Origin: Paenibacillus sp. PL91
GTDB lineage: Bacteria > Bacillota > Bacilli > Paenibacillales > Paenibacillaceae
Reading direction: 5' to 3'
Length of the DNA stretch: 64,000 nt
NCBI RefSeq assembly: GCF_012935325.2
Contig: NZ_JABBYG020000015.1
Span: 62,001-126,000, forward strand
A program made the position numbers and the translations under genes. Below, in pieces: positions 56,130-64,000 of this stretch. The first letter of the stretch is position 1; every line of letters starts with the position of its first letter. Under the pieces are notes generated by a model. It made no database searches. It was not told the origin of the DNA and worked only from the letters and a program-made list of their open reading frames with translations.

Positions 56130-56881
56130 GATGAATGGGTTCTCCTTGCTTCGTTTTGGATGAGCTTGTAGCCAAGTCCTCTCACATTGACGATATAGCG
56201 CGGATTCGATGGGTCCGGTTCGATCCGTTCCCTAATGCGGTGAATATGGACCATAACGGTATTGTCATCATGGAGCGATTCCTCGCCCCATACGCATTCA
56301 TACAGCTCGCTTTTGCTGAAGATGCGATTTGGATTTTTGCACAAGAAGAGCAGCAATTGAAATACGAGTGCAGGGCAGGATACCGATTTTTGCTCGACCG
56401 TCAGCTCTCCTGCCGCTTCATCGACCTGAAACCGTCCATAGTCGTATACAGCAGATGCCCTGCCTGAGAGTCTCTCTGGCTCTGCTTCACTGGCTAGCAG
56501 GCTTGCGGAAGCAAGGTAACGGCGCAGATGAGAGCGGATGCGTGCGACGACCTCAAGCGGGTTGAATGGTTTTGTTATGTAATCATCACCGCCTACAGCG
56601 AAGCCGGTCAGCTTATCGAAATCGGTCGTTCGAGCGGTTAGAAATAAGATAGGGGCATTCGTCGTTTGTCGGAGAAAAGGACAGATGTCGATTCCGCTGC
56701 GTCCAGGCAGAAGGACATCCAATTCGATCAAATCATAGGTTTTAGCTTCGCAGGCTGCAATAGCCGCTTCTCCCGTGATGGCGGTATCCACATTCGTATA
56801 CTCCTCCTTGTGGAGTACTGTCATCAGAAGCTCTAGAATGGATTGCTCATCGTCGACAAGCAAAATAGCCGCGTCGTTCAT
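56126..56881 (-). CDS. OmpR-family response regulator
   Basis: A 251-residue regulator. The receiver has ILLVDDEQ at the N-terminus, the acceptor Asp in IELDVLLPGRSG, and FLTARTTDFDKL. The C-terminal winged HTH ends HIHRIRERIEPDPSNPRYIV, then NVRGLGYKL. It is the partner of the kinase downstream. TTAACG and TTAATT, 11 bases apart near 56959-56974, could be a direct-repeat binding site in the divergent promoter region shared with the M23 lipoprotein gene (weak evidence). Confidence 0.93.
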   Translation of the reverse strand: MNDAAILLVDDEQSILELLMTVLHKEEYTNVDTAITGEAAIAACEAKTYDLIELDVLLPGRSGIDICPFLRQTTNAPILFLTARTTDFDKLTGFAVGGDDYITKPFNPLEVVARIRSHLRRYLASASLLASEAEPERLSGRASAVYDYGRFQVDEAAGELTVEQKSVSCPALVFQLLLFLCKNPNRIFSKSELYECVWGEESLHDDNTVMVHIHRIRERIEPDPSNPRYIVNVRGLGYKLIQNEARRTHSS

Positions 56882-57096
56882 TCTTTCATTCCCTTCGTCA
56901 AAATCGTCATTTAATCCATCATAGCATGAAATTTTTTGACATAAACCAAACGTTGTCTTAACGGAAGCTTAATTCGTTCGCTGCTTTGGCGGATGAAAGT
57001 TAAGGATCAAGTAATCGAGCGTTTCGTTAAGCATAAGACTTCGTTGTTAAAATGAGGGAGACCAAATTGATTTTGAAAGAAAGCGGGGAAGTATCA

Positions 57097-58164
57097 ATGA
57101 ATAAAGCTCAGAGCAAAACGTTTAACGGGCTCACTACCTTTGGCAAAACGGCAATGGCAGCAGGTGTACTGGCTGTTCTCCTTACAGCTTGTGGAGGTGG
57201 GAATAACACGGCGACAAACAACAGTGATAGGGCCGGCAGTCCGGCTGCTGCGAATGCGGAAGCCACGGCAGATCCTGCAGGTACAGCGGAGGGAGTGGAA
57301 GATGTGTTGAAGCCGGAGGATCTGCCTCAAGCGCTGCTTGACGGCAAATATGACGCCATTTATAGCCGGATGAGCGCAGAATTCCAGAAACAATTGACTA
57401 AAGCGGAATTCTCGACCAGTGCGAAGGAATTTGTGAAGGGGATCGAGTCATTCAACGAGGCATCTGTCCTGCAGCATAATGGCGGCAAAATGCGAAATTG
57501 GGTTAGCGATACCAAAGAAAAGGGCCTTTCGGCTGTATTTAGTGACGAAGGAGTAATCATGGGGCTGCAAATCAAGGCGCTTGCCTATTGGCCGGAAACG
57601 GATGAGAAAAAGACAAAAGTTGTTTACGATTGGCCGCTCCGTGGCGATTGGTTTGTTTATTGGGGAGGAGAGAATGCTCTTATTAACTACCACTATGATC
57701 ATGAGAGCCAGCGGTATGCCTACGACATCGTACAGAGCAAGGATGGATATTCCTACAAAGGCGATCCGCTAAAAAATGAAAGCTATTATGCCTTCGGTCA
57801 ACCTGTGCTTGCGCCAGCAGATGGGAAAGTTGTCTCCGTCGTGAACGATATTCCAGATAACGAGCCCGTCGGCGTTATGAATGAGAAAGCGCCAGCCGGC
57901 AATGTAGTCGTTATTGATCATGGCAACGGCGAATACAGCTATCTGGCTCATATGAAAAAAGGCTCCATCATAGTAAAAGCAGGCGATCAGGTCAAGCGCG
58001 GAGATGAGATGGGCAAGCTCGGCAATTCAGGCAACTCGAGCGAGGCGCATCTTCATTTTCAGGTGTCCGATGGCGCGCATTTATTTGAGTCCCGGTCAAT
58101 AAATATTAACTGGAAGGACGGAATCAAGCCTATACAGGGCGAGACGATAACGTCTGCCGAGTAG
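57097..58164 (+). CDS. M23-family peptidase lipoprotein
   Basis: A 355-residue lipoprotein with a long basic N-region and the lipobox VLLTAC (Cys33). A domain of ~130 residues (KYDAIYSRMSAEFQKQLTKA) of the DUF3887 type is followed by an M23 metallopeptidase domain (~215-350). Its zinc motifs are YDIVQ, VIDHGNGEYSYLAHM and the final AHLHFQ. Such proteins cut peptidoglycan cross-bridges outside the membrane. The ATG at 57097 is preferred over 57052 because GGGGAAG precedes it and a normal signal peptide results. It is divergent from the two-component pair, which may regulate it. Confidence 0.85.
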   Translation: MNKAQSKTFNGLTTFGKTAMAAGVLAVLLTACGGGNNTATNNSDRAGSPAAANAEATADPAGTAEGVEDVLKPEDLPQALLDGKYDAIYSRMSAEFQKQLTKAEFSTSAKEFVKGIESFNEASVLQHNGGKMRNWVSDTKEKGLSAVFSDEGVIMGLQIKALAYWPETDEKKTKVVYDWPLRGDWFVYWGGENALINYHYDHESQRYAYDIVQSKDGYSYKGDPLKNESYYAFGQPVLAPADGKVVSVVNDIPDNEPVGVMNEKAPAGNVVVIDHGNGEYSYLAHMKKGSIIVKAGDQVKRGDEMGKLGNSGNSSEAHLHFQVSDGAHLFESRSININWKDGIKPIQGETITSAE

Positions 58165-58212
58165 AAATCGCAATTGAATTGCCACATATCCTCACAGCAA
58201 TCTATTAAAAAG

Positions 58213-58237
58213 AGCCGTTTCTAAGCGGCTTTTTTTT
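58213..58237 (+). terminator. Intrinsic terminator
   Basis: AGCCG pairs with CGGCT, with A-run before and seven T after. Confidence 0.8.
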
Positions 58238-58479
58238 GCTGGATAGCATGAATTCTCATCACCATGATCTGAAAAAAAGCACCTAGCTTGTCATGCTTGT
58301 CAAACTAGTCCGCATAAATGATCCTTATAGAAATTAGTGCAAAAGTACTTATTTCCAAACTTTTTCCTGAAAAAGTATTAAGTATGACCTTTAATGTGTC
58401 GATATCATGTTTGAAAATTATATCCTCCGATCCCAGGTGGATGAAAGCAACAATAAATAGAGACGTGGAGGAAATTATT
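58238..58479. other. Spacer before a lipoprotein gene
   Basis: No gene. A frame is open from 58318 into the lipoprotein gene, but it lacks a ribosome site and would destroy the signal peptide. Confidence 0.5.
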
Positions 58480-59142
58480 TTGAAAAAGCTGTTTGTTATC
58501 GTTCTTACCGTATTTGCCGTTATTGTTACAGGATGCTCCCAAAACCAAAATGATTCAGCCAATGAACCTACTGAAGCTGTCGACACTACCGCTACTCCTG
58601 AGGCTGCGGCTGACACAAAGGCTTCTCCTACTCCGGAAAACTCGGCGGAAGAAACTGCGACGCCAGAAGGAACAATCGCGCTCAAAGAGCAAAGCGTTAT
58701 GTCCGGCCTTGCTACGATCCGCATTCCTGAACAATTCGTCATCATGTCCGACGACATGAAGCAAATCAAATATCCTACCGGAAACGCTCCGAAAGAAGTC
58801 TTTACGAATGAAGAAGGCAACATTAACGTTGCTTTGAGCGAGACGGGCAGTCCGTTGAAAGAAGAAGAGCTTGAAGCGTTTAAGGATCAGATGGTCGCGA
58901 CGTATCAACCAATCGCAACAGAGTGGATGGAGGATGGCATTGCTGACATTAATGGAAAGAAAGCAGGGTATCTCTCTTTTGTAGTTACAGTTGAAGGAGA
59001 TAACGCTAGTGTTTACAATTATATGGTATTTACCGTCGTTGACGACCAGTTGATCATCGTTAGCTTCAACTGCTTGCAGGAGCAATTAGACGAATGGAAG
59101 GCTACAGGCGACGAGATCATCCAATCTTTTAAAATAGCTTAA
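58480..59142 (+). CDS. Lipoprotein with PsbP/DUF1795-like domain
   Basis: A 220-residue lipoprotein starting at TTG 58480, chosen because GGAGG lies 8 bases before it and the signal peptide KKLFVIVLTVFAVIVTGC then starts correctly (lipidated Cys19). After an acidic/Thr/Ala-rich linker comes a domain of ~150 residues (LATIRIPEQFVIMSDDMKQI, then YMVFTVVDDQLIIVSFNC) with the beta-rich pattern of PsbP/DUF1795 proteins. Function unknown. Confidence 0.75.
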   Translation: MKKLFVIVLTVFAVIVTGCSQNQNDSANEPTEAVDTTATPEAAADTKASPTPENSAEETATPEGTIALKEQSVMSGLATIRIPEQFVIMSDDMKQIKYPTGNAPKEVFTNEEGNINVALSETGSPLKEEELEAFKDQMVATYQPIATEWMEDGIADINGKKAGYLSFVVTVEGDNASVYNYMVFTVVDDQLIIVSFNCLQEQLDEWKATGDEIIQSFKIA

Positions 59143-59154
59143 TCTAAAACTAAA

Positions 59155-59198
59155 GGGGCTGTCTAAAAAGTAGATTTATCTATTTTTTAGACAGCCCC
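59155..59198 (+). terminator. Long hairpin terminator
   Basis: A 20 bp stem (GGGGCTGTCTAAAAAGTAGA and its complement, one G-T pair) with a 4-base loop. This type of GGGGCTGTC hairpin is common at gene ends in Firmicutes. Confidence 0.85.
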
Positions 59199-59408
59199 AT
59201 TCTATTTTAAATACTACCTTCAAGATGCACTCCGGCCCGTATGGTACGATGTACAAATTCCGCGACGTACGCAGTCTCTCGGCTCTAAAGTATGCTTGAG
59301 TGAAAATTAAAAATTTGGTCAAGCACATGCCAGTCCGCATAATTGGTCAAGTCCCCTCATAGACATGTTATCAGCCAGTAAAAAACAATGTGCAGAGGGG
59401 ATGATTAC

Positions 59409-60665
59409 ATGCGTCGCATGACATGGACCGCGGCAATATTATTATGTTTTTCATTAGTATTAGCTGCTTGCGGAACGAAGGACGCCGAGTCCGTGGTTAA
59501 GGAGCTCGACAAGGTAGTAAACAGCATGGAGAGCTATCAAGGAAGCGGTACGATGACGCTGCGTACAGGACAGCAGCCACTTGAGTATAAAGTGGAGGTT
59601 TCCTATCAAAAGCCGCAATACTATCGGATCAAGCTGACGAACGAAGAGAAGGATATTACACAAATTGTGCTTCGCAATGACGACGGCGTATTCGTACTCA
59701 CTCCGAAGCTGAATAAAGTGTTCCGCTTCCAAAGCGACTGGCCGCAAAATCAAGGGCAAGTCTACTTATACCAAACGCTCATTCAGAGCATTCTAGTGGA
59801 TAATTCACGTCAGTTTGTTATTGATGACGATGCTTACGTATTTGATGTAATGGCAAATTATAATAACGGCTCCCTGGCCCGCCAAAAAATTTGGCTGAAT
59901 AAATCGGATTACAAGCCGGTTCAGGTGGAAGTCAGCGATACAAACGCAGCGGTTATGGTTGAGGTGAAGTTTGACAAGTTTGACTTCGGCCCCAAATTTG
60001 ACAAGGCTGTATTCGAAACAGAGGCAAATATGAATGCTGCTCCTTCCAGCCAAACGACGGAAGAGCCGACGATGACGACGCCTGAGGAAGATGGAAATGC
60101 TGCATCAGGCAATAGCAATGCAACAGATACTACGAATGGCAATACGAGTGTAGATGCAAATGAGGATGCAGCAGCACCTGATAACGAAGGGAATCAAAGC
60201 GGCAATGCGACAGAAGAAGACTCTGCAGTAGACGGAAATGACCAAACGAACGACAGCGGCAACGCGGCCAACGCGGCTGAAAATGAAGGAGACGATGCAG
60301 CAACCGGGGCAAAACCGGAAGAGGAAGCAGATTTCACTGCTATGACTCCTTCGTACACACCTGATGGCGTATCGGAACCAGAATTAGTCGATATCGTATT
60401 TGGCGGCAATCCAGGCTTAATGAGCCGTTACACAGGCGATTACAGCTATACGCTTATTCAAACGGAGCCAAAAGATGTGGCAACATCGTACGTGCCAGGA
60501 CTGCTGGTTGATCTCGGATTTACGATGGGGCAGCTGAGCGGCGATGAGCAGCAAACGCTCATTTGGACATACGAGGGTCATCAATTCCGGCTTACAAGCG
60601 CCAATCTGCCTGAAACCGAAATGATAAAGATCGCGCAGTCGGTTCAGGGTGAAATCGGGAAATAA
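59409..60665 (+). CDS. YdcC-like LolA-fold lipoprotein with long acidic insert
   Basis: A 418-residue lipoprotein. The signal peptide ends SLVLAAC (Cys20). Residues ~21-205 match the LolA-like fold of B. subtilis YdcC, a sporulation-associated lipoprotein encoded just before alr. A ~110-residue low-complexity acidic stretch rich in Asn, Asp, Glu, Thr and Gly (for example GNATEEDSAVDGNDQTNDSG) separates it from a C-terminal domain (~320-418) continuing the family homology. ATG at 59409 has AGAGGGG 8 bases upstream; an ATG at 59388 has none. The neighbourhood (alr, ndoAI, ndoA) supports the assignment. Confidence 0.82.
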   Translation: MRRMTWTAAILLCFSLVLAACGTKDAESVVKELDKVVNSMESYQGSGTMTLRTGQQPLEYKVEVSYQKPQYYRIKLTNEEKDITQIVLRNDDGVFVLTPKLNKVFRFQSDWPQNQGQVYLYQTLIQSILVDNSRQFVIDDDAYVFDVMANYNNGSLARQKIWLNKSDYKPVQVEVSDTNAAVMVEVKFDKFDFGPKFDKAVFETEANMNAAPSSQTTEEPTMTTPEEDGNAASGNSNATDTTNGNTSVDANEDAAAPDNEGNQSGNATEEDSAVDGNDQTNDSGNAANAAENEGDDAATGAKPEEEADFTAMTPSYTPDGVSEPELVDIVFGGNPGLMSRYTGDYSYTLIQTEPKDVATSYVPGLLVDLGFTMGQLSGDEQQTLIWTYEGHQFRLTSANLPETEMIKIAQSVQGEIGK

Positions 60666-60813
60666 AGCTGGGAAACAGCAGAATTTCCAAGACGTACTAG
60701 CCATTTCCGGGGTTCGTTTCATTGACAGTCGCAGCAGCAACGTATAACATTATTGCTATTGATGTTTGCTGCTCGGACTGTTATGGCTGCCAGATGAGGA
60801 GAAGGTGAAAGGC

Positions 60814-62007
60814 TTGGAATCGTTTTATCGCCCGACCAGGGTTGAACTATCATTAGATGCTTTAAGACATAATTTACAAGCTTTCCGCAATGCTCTCCCG
60901 GAGGGATGCAAGCTAATGGCTTCGGTCAAGGCGAATGCTTACGGGCATGGCGCGGTCGAAGTGGCGCGTGAAGCGGAACGCTTTGGCGTAGATTATTTTG
61001 GAGTTGCTTTTCTTGATGAAGCATTGCAATTACGGAAGGCAGGCATCCAAACCCCGATTCTTGTGCTTGGTTTCGTGGCTGCGGATGCCTTGTCTGTTGC
61101 AAGAGATCACAATGTTACGATCAGTTTATTTAGAGAAGATGTTTTAGAGGCTGCTGCTATGCTTCCCGCTGATAGCAGCGGACGAAAGCTTAAGGTACAC
61201 ATCAAGATCGATTCCGGCATGGGACGTCTTGGCGTGATCGGTAAGGCTGCCGCAGTGTCCTTTATTGAGAGGGCCCTGCAGGTTCCGCAGCTTGAGGTTG
61301 AAGGGATGTTTACGCACTACGCTCGCGCAGACGAAGCTGACAAGGAGTATACGAAGCTTCAATATGACAGATTTCGTGAAGTGGCTGAATATGTTGAGCA
61401 GCAAGGCTTGCCTATCCCTATTATTCATGCGGCCAATAGTGCTGCGGGTATAGATACGCCGCACTTTGCTGGAGGCATGCTGCGGCTCGGAATAAGCATG
61501 TACGGACTATTGCCTTCAGACGAGGTTAATAAGCAGCGCATCGAGCTTGAGCCTGTTATGTCGCTGAAGACGGAAGTCGTTATGGCAAAAACAGCGCCTG
61601 CGGGCTGGGGAATCAGCTATGGCACGCGTTATGTAACTAAAGGCGAAGAGCGTATCGGTACGCTTCCGATTGGATATGCAGACGGTTTCAGCCGCATGCT
61701 GTCAGGCAAGGCGCACGCGCTTGTGCGCGGCGTGAAAGTACCGGTTCTTGGCACCATTTGTATGGACCAATGCATGATTGCGCTTGATCCTGCTGTTTCG
61801 CAAGCGGTACCTTTGCCGGTTGGGCAGGGCGAGGAGGTTGTGCTTATTGGTCGACAAGGCGATGCGGTTATAACGGTAGAAGAAGTGGCACAGCAGCTTG
61901 GCACGATCAACTATGAAGTCATTTGCATGCTTGCTGTACGATTGCCTCGGGTATATGTACGCGGTCGCCAAATTATGGCAATTTATAACCCTTTATTGCA
62001 AGCTTAA
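60814..62007 (+). CDS. alr: Alanine racemase
   Basis: A ~397-residue PLP enzyme making D-alanine for peptidoglycan. The Schiff-base lysine is in ASVKANAYGHG; with the TTG start at 60814 it is Lys39, the same number as in the Geobacillus enzyme. The second catalytic base is the tyrosine in GISYGTRY (Tyr269). The C-terminal beta domain includes GTICMDQCMIALD. The start is uncertain: GTG at 60805 is in frame and an AAGG element lies 8 bases before the TTG. It lies between the ydcC-like gene and the EndoAI/EndoA pair, the usual Bacillales order. Confidence 0.94.
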   Translation: MESFYRPTRVELSLDALRHNLQAFRNALPEGCKLMASVKANAYGHGAVEVAREAERFGVDYFGVAFLDEALQLRKAGIQTPILVLGFVAADALSVARDHNVTISLFREDVLEAAAMLPADSSGRKLKVHIKIDSGMGRLGVIGKAAAVSFIERALQVPQLEVEGMFTHYARADEADKEYTKLQYDRFREVAEYVEQQGLPIPIIHAANSAAGIDTPHFAGGMLRLGISMYGLLPSDEVNKQRIELEPVMSLKTEVVMAKTAPAGWGISYGTRYVTKGEERIGTLPIGYADGFSRMLSGKAHALVRGVKVPVLGTICMDQCMIALDPAVSQAVPLPVGQGEEVVLIGRQGDAVITVEEVAQQLGTINYEVICMLAVRLPRVYVRGRQIMAIYNPLLQA

Positions 62008-62227
62008 ATCGAATTAGCAAAATCTTCATCTGCATTCTTTCGTAAAAGAAGAGGATTTTCGCCAAATCTCACGAATGTAGTAAGTTAGATCATCTATAAG
62101 GACTATACATGAAAACATACAGCATATTTGATATACGACGATCATAGATATGTTGAAGTATAGCGACGGCAATATAATGTCATAATGAGTAATATGGTTT
62201 TGGAAAAGTTTTGGGGGTGCGAGTTCG

Positions 62228-62509
62228 GTGGCCAATGTACAAAATACCAAAAGAATCATGATTAGCCTGCCAGATCATTTGCTGGAGGAGGTTGACGGGA
62301 TTGTTGCCAAGGAAAACTCCAACCGCAGCGAATTTATTCGGCAAGCCATGAAGCTGTATTTGGTGGAGCGCAAAAAACGTCAAATTCGAGAATCCATGCA
62401 GCGCGGGTATATGGAAATGGCGAAAATAAACCTGAACATGGCCTCGGAAGCTTTTCAAGCGGAGGAAGAAGCAGATCATACGTTAGGCCGTCTCGTTAGC
62501 GGGGTGTAG
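62228..62509 (+). CDS. ndoAI: Antitoxin EndoAI (ribbon-helix-helix, MazE-type)
   Basis: A 93-residue antitoxin. The N-terminal ribbon-helix-helix (KRIMISLPDHLLEEVDGIV, NRSEFIRQAMKLYL) binds DNA and the C-terminal helix wraps the toxin. It starts at GTG with GGGGGTGCGAG upstream. The toxin gene follows after 3 bases. Position after alr matches B. subtilis ndoAI. Confidence 0.92.
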   Translation: MANVQNTKRIMISLPDHLLEEVDGIVAKENSNRSEFIRQAMKLYLVERKKRQIRESMQRGYMEMAKINLNMASEAFQAEEEADHTLGRLVSGV

Positions 62510-62512
62510 AGG

Positions 62513-62863
62513 TTGATTGTAAAACGCGGAGATGTGTTTTTTGCGGATTTATCGCCAGTCGTCGGATCGGAGCAGGGCGGTGTTCGCCCCGTACTGGTCA
62601 TTCAGAATGATATTGGTAATCGCTTCAGCCCTACGGTCATCGTAGCTGCAATCACCGCTCAAATTCAGAAGGCAAAGCTGCCAACTCACGTTGAGATGGA
62701 TGCTGCTGCTCATGGTTTTGATCGTGATTCAGTTGTACTCCTTGAGCAGATTCGAACAATTGACAAGCAGCGCCTCACCGACAAAATTACACATTTGGAT
62801 GATGAAACGATGCGTAAGGTTGACGATGCTTTATTGATTAGCGTTGGATTAATTGATTTTTAG
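62513..62863 (+). CDS. ndoA: Toxin EndoA, mRNA endoribonuclease (MazF/PemK family)
   Basis: A 116-residue MazF-family ribonuclease. It shows the opening [37 protein letters not shown] and the C-terminal SVGLIDF. B. subtilis EndoA cuts single-stranded RNA at UACAU. Translation starts at TTG 62513, whose ribosome site GTAGAGG overlaps the antitoxin stop, so toxin synthesis is coupled to antitoxin synthesis. Confidence 0.95.
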   Translation: MIVKRGDVFFADLSPVVGSEQGGVRPVLVIQNDIGNRFSPTVIVAAITAQIQKAKLPTHVEMDAAAHGFDRDSVVLLEQIRTIDKQRLTDKITHLDDETMRKVDDALLISVGLIDF

Positions 62864-62871
62864 TAAAAGCG

Positions 62872-62920
62872 AGCTATTTAGCGTCTAAAAGAGGATTCCT
62901 CTTGCTGAATGGCTTTTTTT
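62872..62920 (+). terminator. Intrinsic terminator of the alr-ndoA region
   Basis: AGCTATTTAGC pairs with GCTGAATGGCT (two G-T pairs), with an inner GAGGATTCCTC hairpin and seven T. Confidence 0.7.
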
Positions 62921-62962
62921 GTCGACTTTAGTTGGATTTTGATAAATTCAGGAAAAAAATGA

Positions 62963-62992
62963 TAGACAAATGAAAGTTTAATTTGCTATTAT
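62963..62992 (+). promoter_or_regulatory. Candidate sigma-A promoter before the leader of the CpaB-like gene
   Basis: -35 TAGACA and -10 TATTAT, 18 bases apart, each one base from consensus. Confidence 0.5.
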
Positions 62993-63040
62993 GAACTCAA
63001 TTACTTATTGCTAACTTATAAATGAGCTTTATTATGCGAA

Positions 63041-63090
63041 GAACGCACGCGGTACGCCTTAGATGGCTGCCGGTGCGTTCTTTTTTTTTT
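63041..63090 (+). terminator. Terminator inside the leader of the CpaB-like gene
   Basis: GAACGCAC pairs with GTGCGTTC (63041-63048 with 63073-63080), with inner CGG / CCG pairing and ten T. It lies between the candidate promoter and the ribosome site of the next gene, so it may work as an attenuator. Confidence 0.75.
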
Positions 63091-63110
63091 ATGCTCAGAG
63101 AGGAGTGGAG

Positions 63111-63836
63111 ATGAAAAGGAGACGGAATGCGATCATCAGCTTAACGGCAGCGGTGCTCTCGGCAAGCCTGGTTTATGGCATGTATGAGTTGCAGCGAATT
63201 CAAATCAAGAAGGAGGAGACGGTTGCCGTACTTGTTCCGAAACGGTTTATTGGAGCGGGCGAGCGACTTAAGGAAAGCGATCTGGAGTATCAAATGGTTC
63301 CTCAAGGCGCTTTTGTCTCCGATATGGTCGTCAAGCTGGAGCATGCTGCAGGGAAGGAAGCGGTGATCCCATTAGGCAAGGGGGAGCCGTTATTGATTTG
63401 GAAGGTCGACGATTATTATTTGCAGCCCAAGCGCTTCGAATCGACCTTTCAAATTCCGAAGGAGTATATCCGCTCGATTTCGAACGGAATTAGAGCGGGC
63501 GATAAGGTGCTGCTGTATGCATCGGGAGAGTCTTCTCCCTCTATACGCCTCTACCCAGAAGCAGTCACGGTAGCCTCGGTGAAGACATCTGGCAACGTGG
63601 AGATCGATAATATGGACAATCCGAATTTATTTTCGCTGGCTGAGGGTAACAAGGAGCAAATGTATGCTTCAAGGCGGGAAGCGAACGGGATGATCGATTA
63701 CATAAACGTAAACTTAACGGAGGAGCAATGGCTTAGGCTGGATAGCTTATGCAAGAGCGGCGAATTGAAGCTCGTTGTCGCTTATAGTCCTTTGTCGCTT
63801 GAGCTGCTTGCAGGCGGGGAGGCTGATAGGTCGTGA
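63111..63836 (+). CDS. SAF-domain protein, CpaB/RcpC-like
   Basis: A 241-residue protein with one N-terminal membrane segment (~9-25). A SAF domain (~36-95) follows, with VLVPKRFIGAGERLKESDLE and IPLGKGEPLLI, as in the Flp pilus assembly protein CpaB/RcpC. The C-terminal ~130 residues include GDKVLLYASGESS. GAGAGGAG precedes the ATG at 63111; an ATG at 63063 would start within the leader terminator. It overlaps the next gene (GTGA), a TadZ/CpaE-like ATPase, which supports a Tad-pilus context. Confidence 0.78.
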   Translation: MKRRRNAIISLTAAVLSASLVYGMYELQRIQIKKEETVAVLVPKRFIGAGERLKESDLEYQMVPQGAFVSDMVVKLEHAAGKEAVIPLGKGEPLLIWKVDDYYLQPKRFESTFQIPKEYIRSISNGIRAGDKVLLYASGESSPSIRLYPEAVTVASVKTSGNVEIDNMDNPNLFSLAEGNKEQMYASRREANGMIDYINVNLTEEQWLRLDSLCKSGELKLVVAYSPLSLELLAGGEADRS

Positions 63837-64000
63837 ACGGAGCTTTGGCGCCACTAGCCGTTTTTATTGGAACAACGCCCAATATAGGAACGACGACAGC
63901 GGCGTTTGCTGCAGCTTACCGAATTGCGGAAGAAAGCGGCAAGCCTATCGGATATTTATGCCTCAATCTCAAGAGCGCGAAGATCCACCGCTATATAGGC
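63833..64000 (+). CDS. CpaE/TadZ-like ParA-type ATPase (5' part only)
   Basis: The first 56 residues are visible. The start is a GTG overlapping the previous stop by 4 bases. The sequence contains GTTPNIGTTTAAFAAAYRI, which resembles the nucleotide loop of ParA/CpaE/TadZ proteins, but the conserved lysines of the deviant Walker A are replaced (Pro-Asn-Ile-Gly-Thr-Thr). The following helix and strand (GKPIGYLCLNLKS) fit the fold. With CpaB-like upstream, this is probably the localisation ATPase of a Tad pilus locus continuing beyond the window. Confidence 0.6.
   Translation, partial: MNGALAPLAVFIGTTPNIGTTTAAFAAAYRIAEESGKPIGYLCLNLKSAKIHRYIG

Noticed and set aside
63000-63110. Cyclic-di-GMP riboswitch before the CpaB-like gene
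   Set aside because: The conserved core of the GEMM class is not seen; only a promoter and a terminator are supported.

Overview
The window reads as chromosome of a Gram-positive, spore-forming-type Firmicute of the Paenibacillaceae, most likely Paenibacillus or a close relative. The reasons are strong GGAGG-type ribosome binding sites with several TTG/GTG starts, many U-tailed intrinsic terminators, a YesM/YesN two-component pair beside a CUT1 sugar ABC transporter without its own ATPase, a SigY-type operon, and the Bacillales gene order ydcC-like / alr / ndoAI / ndoA. No rRNA, tRNA, CRISPR array, insertion sequence or prophage was found.

Layout. 1-1727 (minus): the end of a D-serine-dehydratase-like PLP enzyme and its DauR-like regulator. 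1889-8671: YesM/YesN sensor pair, then a sugar-binding lipoprotein and two permeases, with an unusual array of tandem hairpins between the binding protein and the permeases. 9361-11087: a CobW/ZagA-type zinc metallochaperone behind a Zur-box-like site, and a small secreted repeat protein. 11383-13875: a membrane GGDEF-EAL protein. 14045-17632: a four-gene ECF sigma / anti-sigma / ABC exporter operon resembling sigY. 17675-22410: a lipoprotein, a LacI-type regulator, a GH36 alpha-galactosidase and a small membrane protein. 22715-25289: a MerR-controlled multidrug-type ABC exporter. 25290-27613: a decayed glycerol locus in which promoter, leader terminator and glpK survive, glpF is reduced to its C-terminal codons, and an SDR fragment follows. 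27866-34886: an LLM flavin monooxygenase with a Dpp/Opp-type importer whose two ATPases are fused.

35022-40124 is the most interesting region. It is a tight five-gene operon matching the uncharacterised families I know as STM4015, STM4014, STM4013, STM4012 and STM4011: a leucine-rich-repeat-like protein, an ATP-grasp-like protein, an alkaline-phosphatase-superfamily hydrolase and two radical SAM enzymes. It is bounded by terminators and followed by a second poorly described pair, a 140-residue protein and a 1649-residue DUF4132 (MolR/YehI-like) protein.

45911-64000: a DJ-1/PfpI protein; a 1.4 kb non-coding block with two diverged ~310 bp direct repeats, each holding four copies of a 23 bp dyad; a Cys-rich protein; an alpha/beta hydrolase; an M50-like membrane protease; a PPK2 kinase; a very large hybrid histidine kinase with two kinase modules; an OmpR-type two-component pair; an M23 peptidase lipoprotein; further lipoproteins; alr with the ndoAI/ndoA (MazEF-type) toxin-antitoxin pair; and the start of a probable CpaB/TadZ-type (Tad pilus) locus behind a leader with its own terminator.

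All calls come from reading the sequence. Family names rest on motif recognition, and no database search was run.
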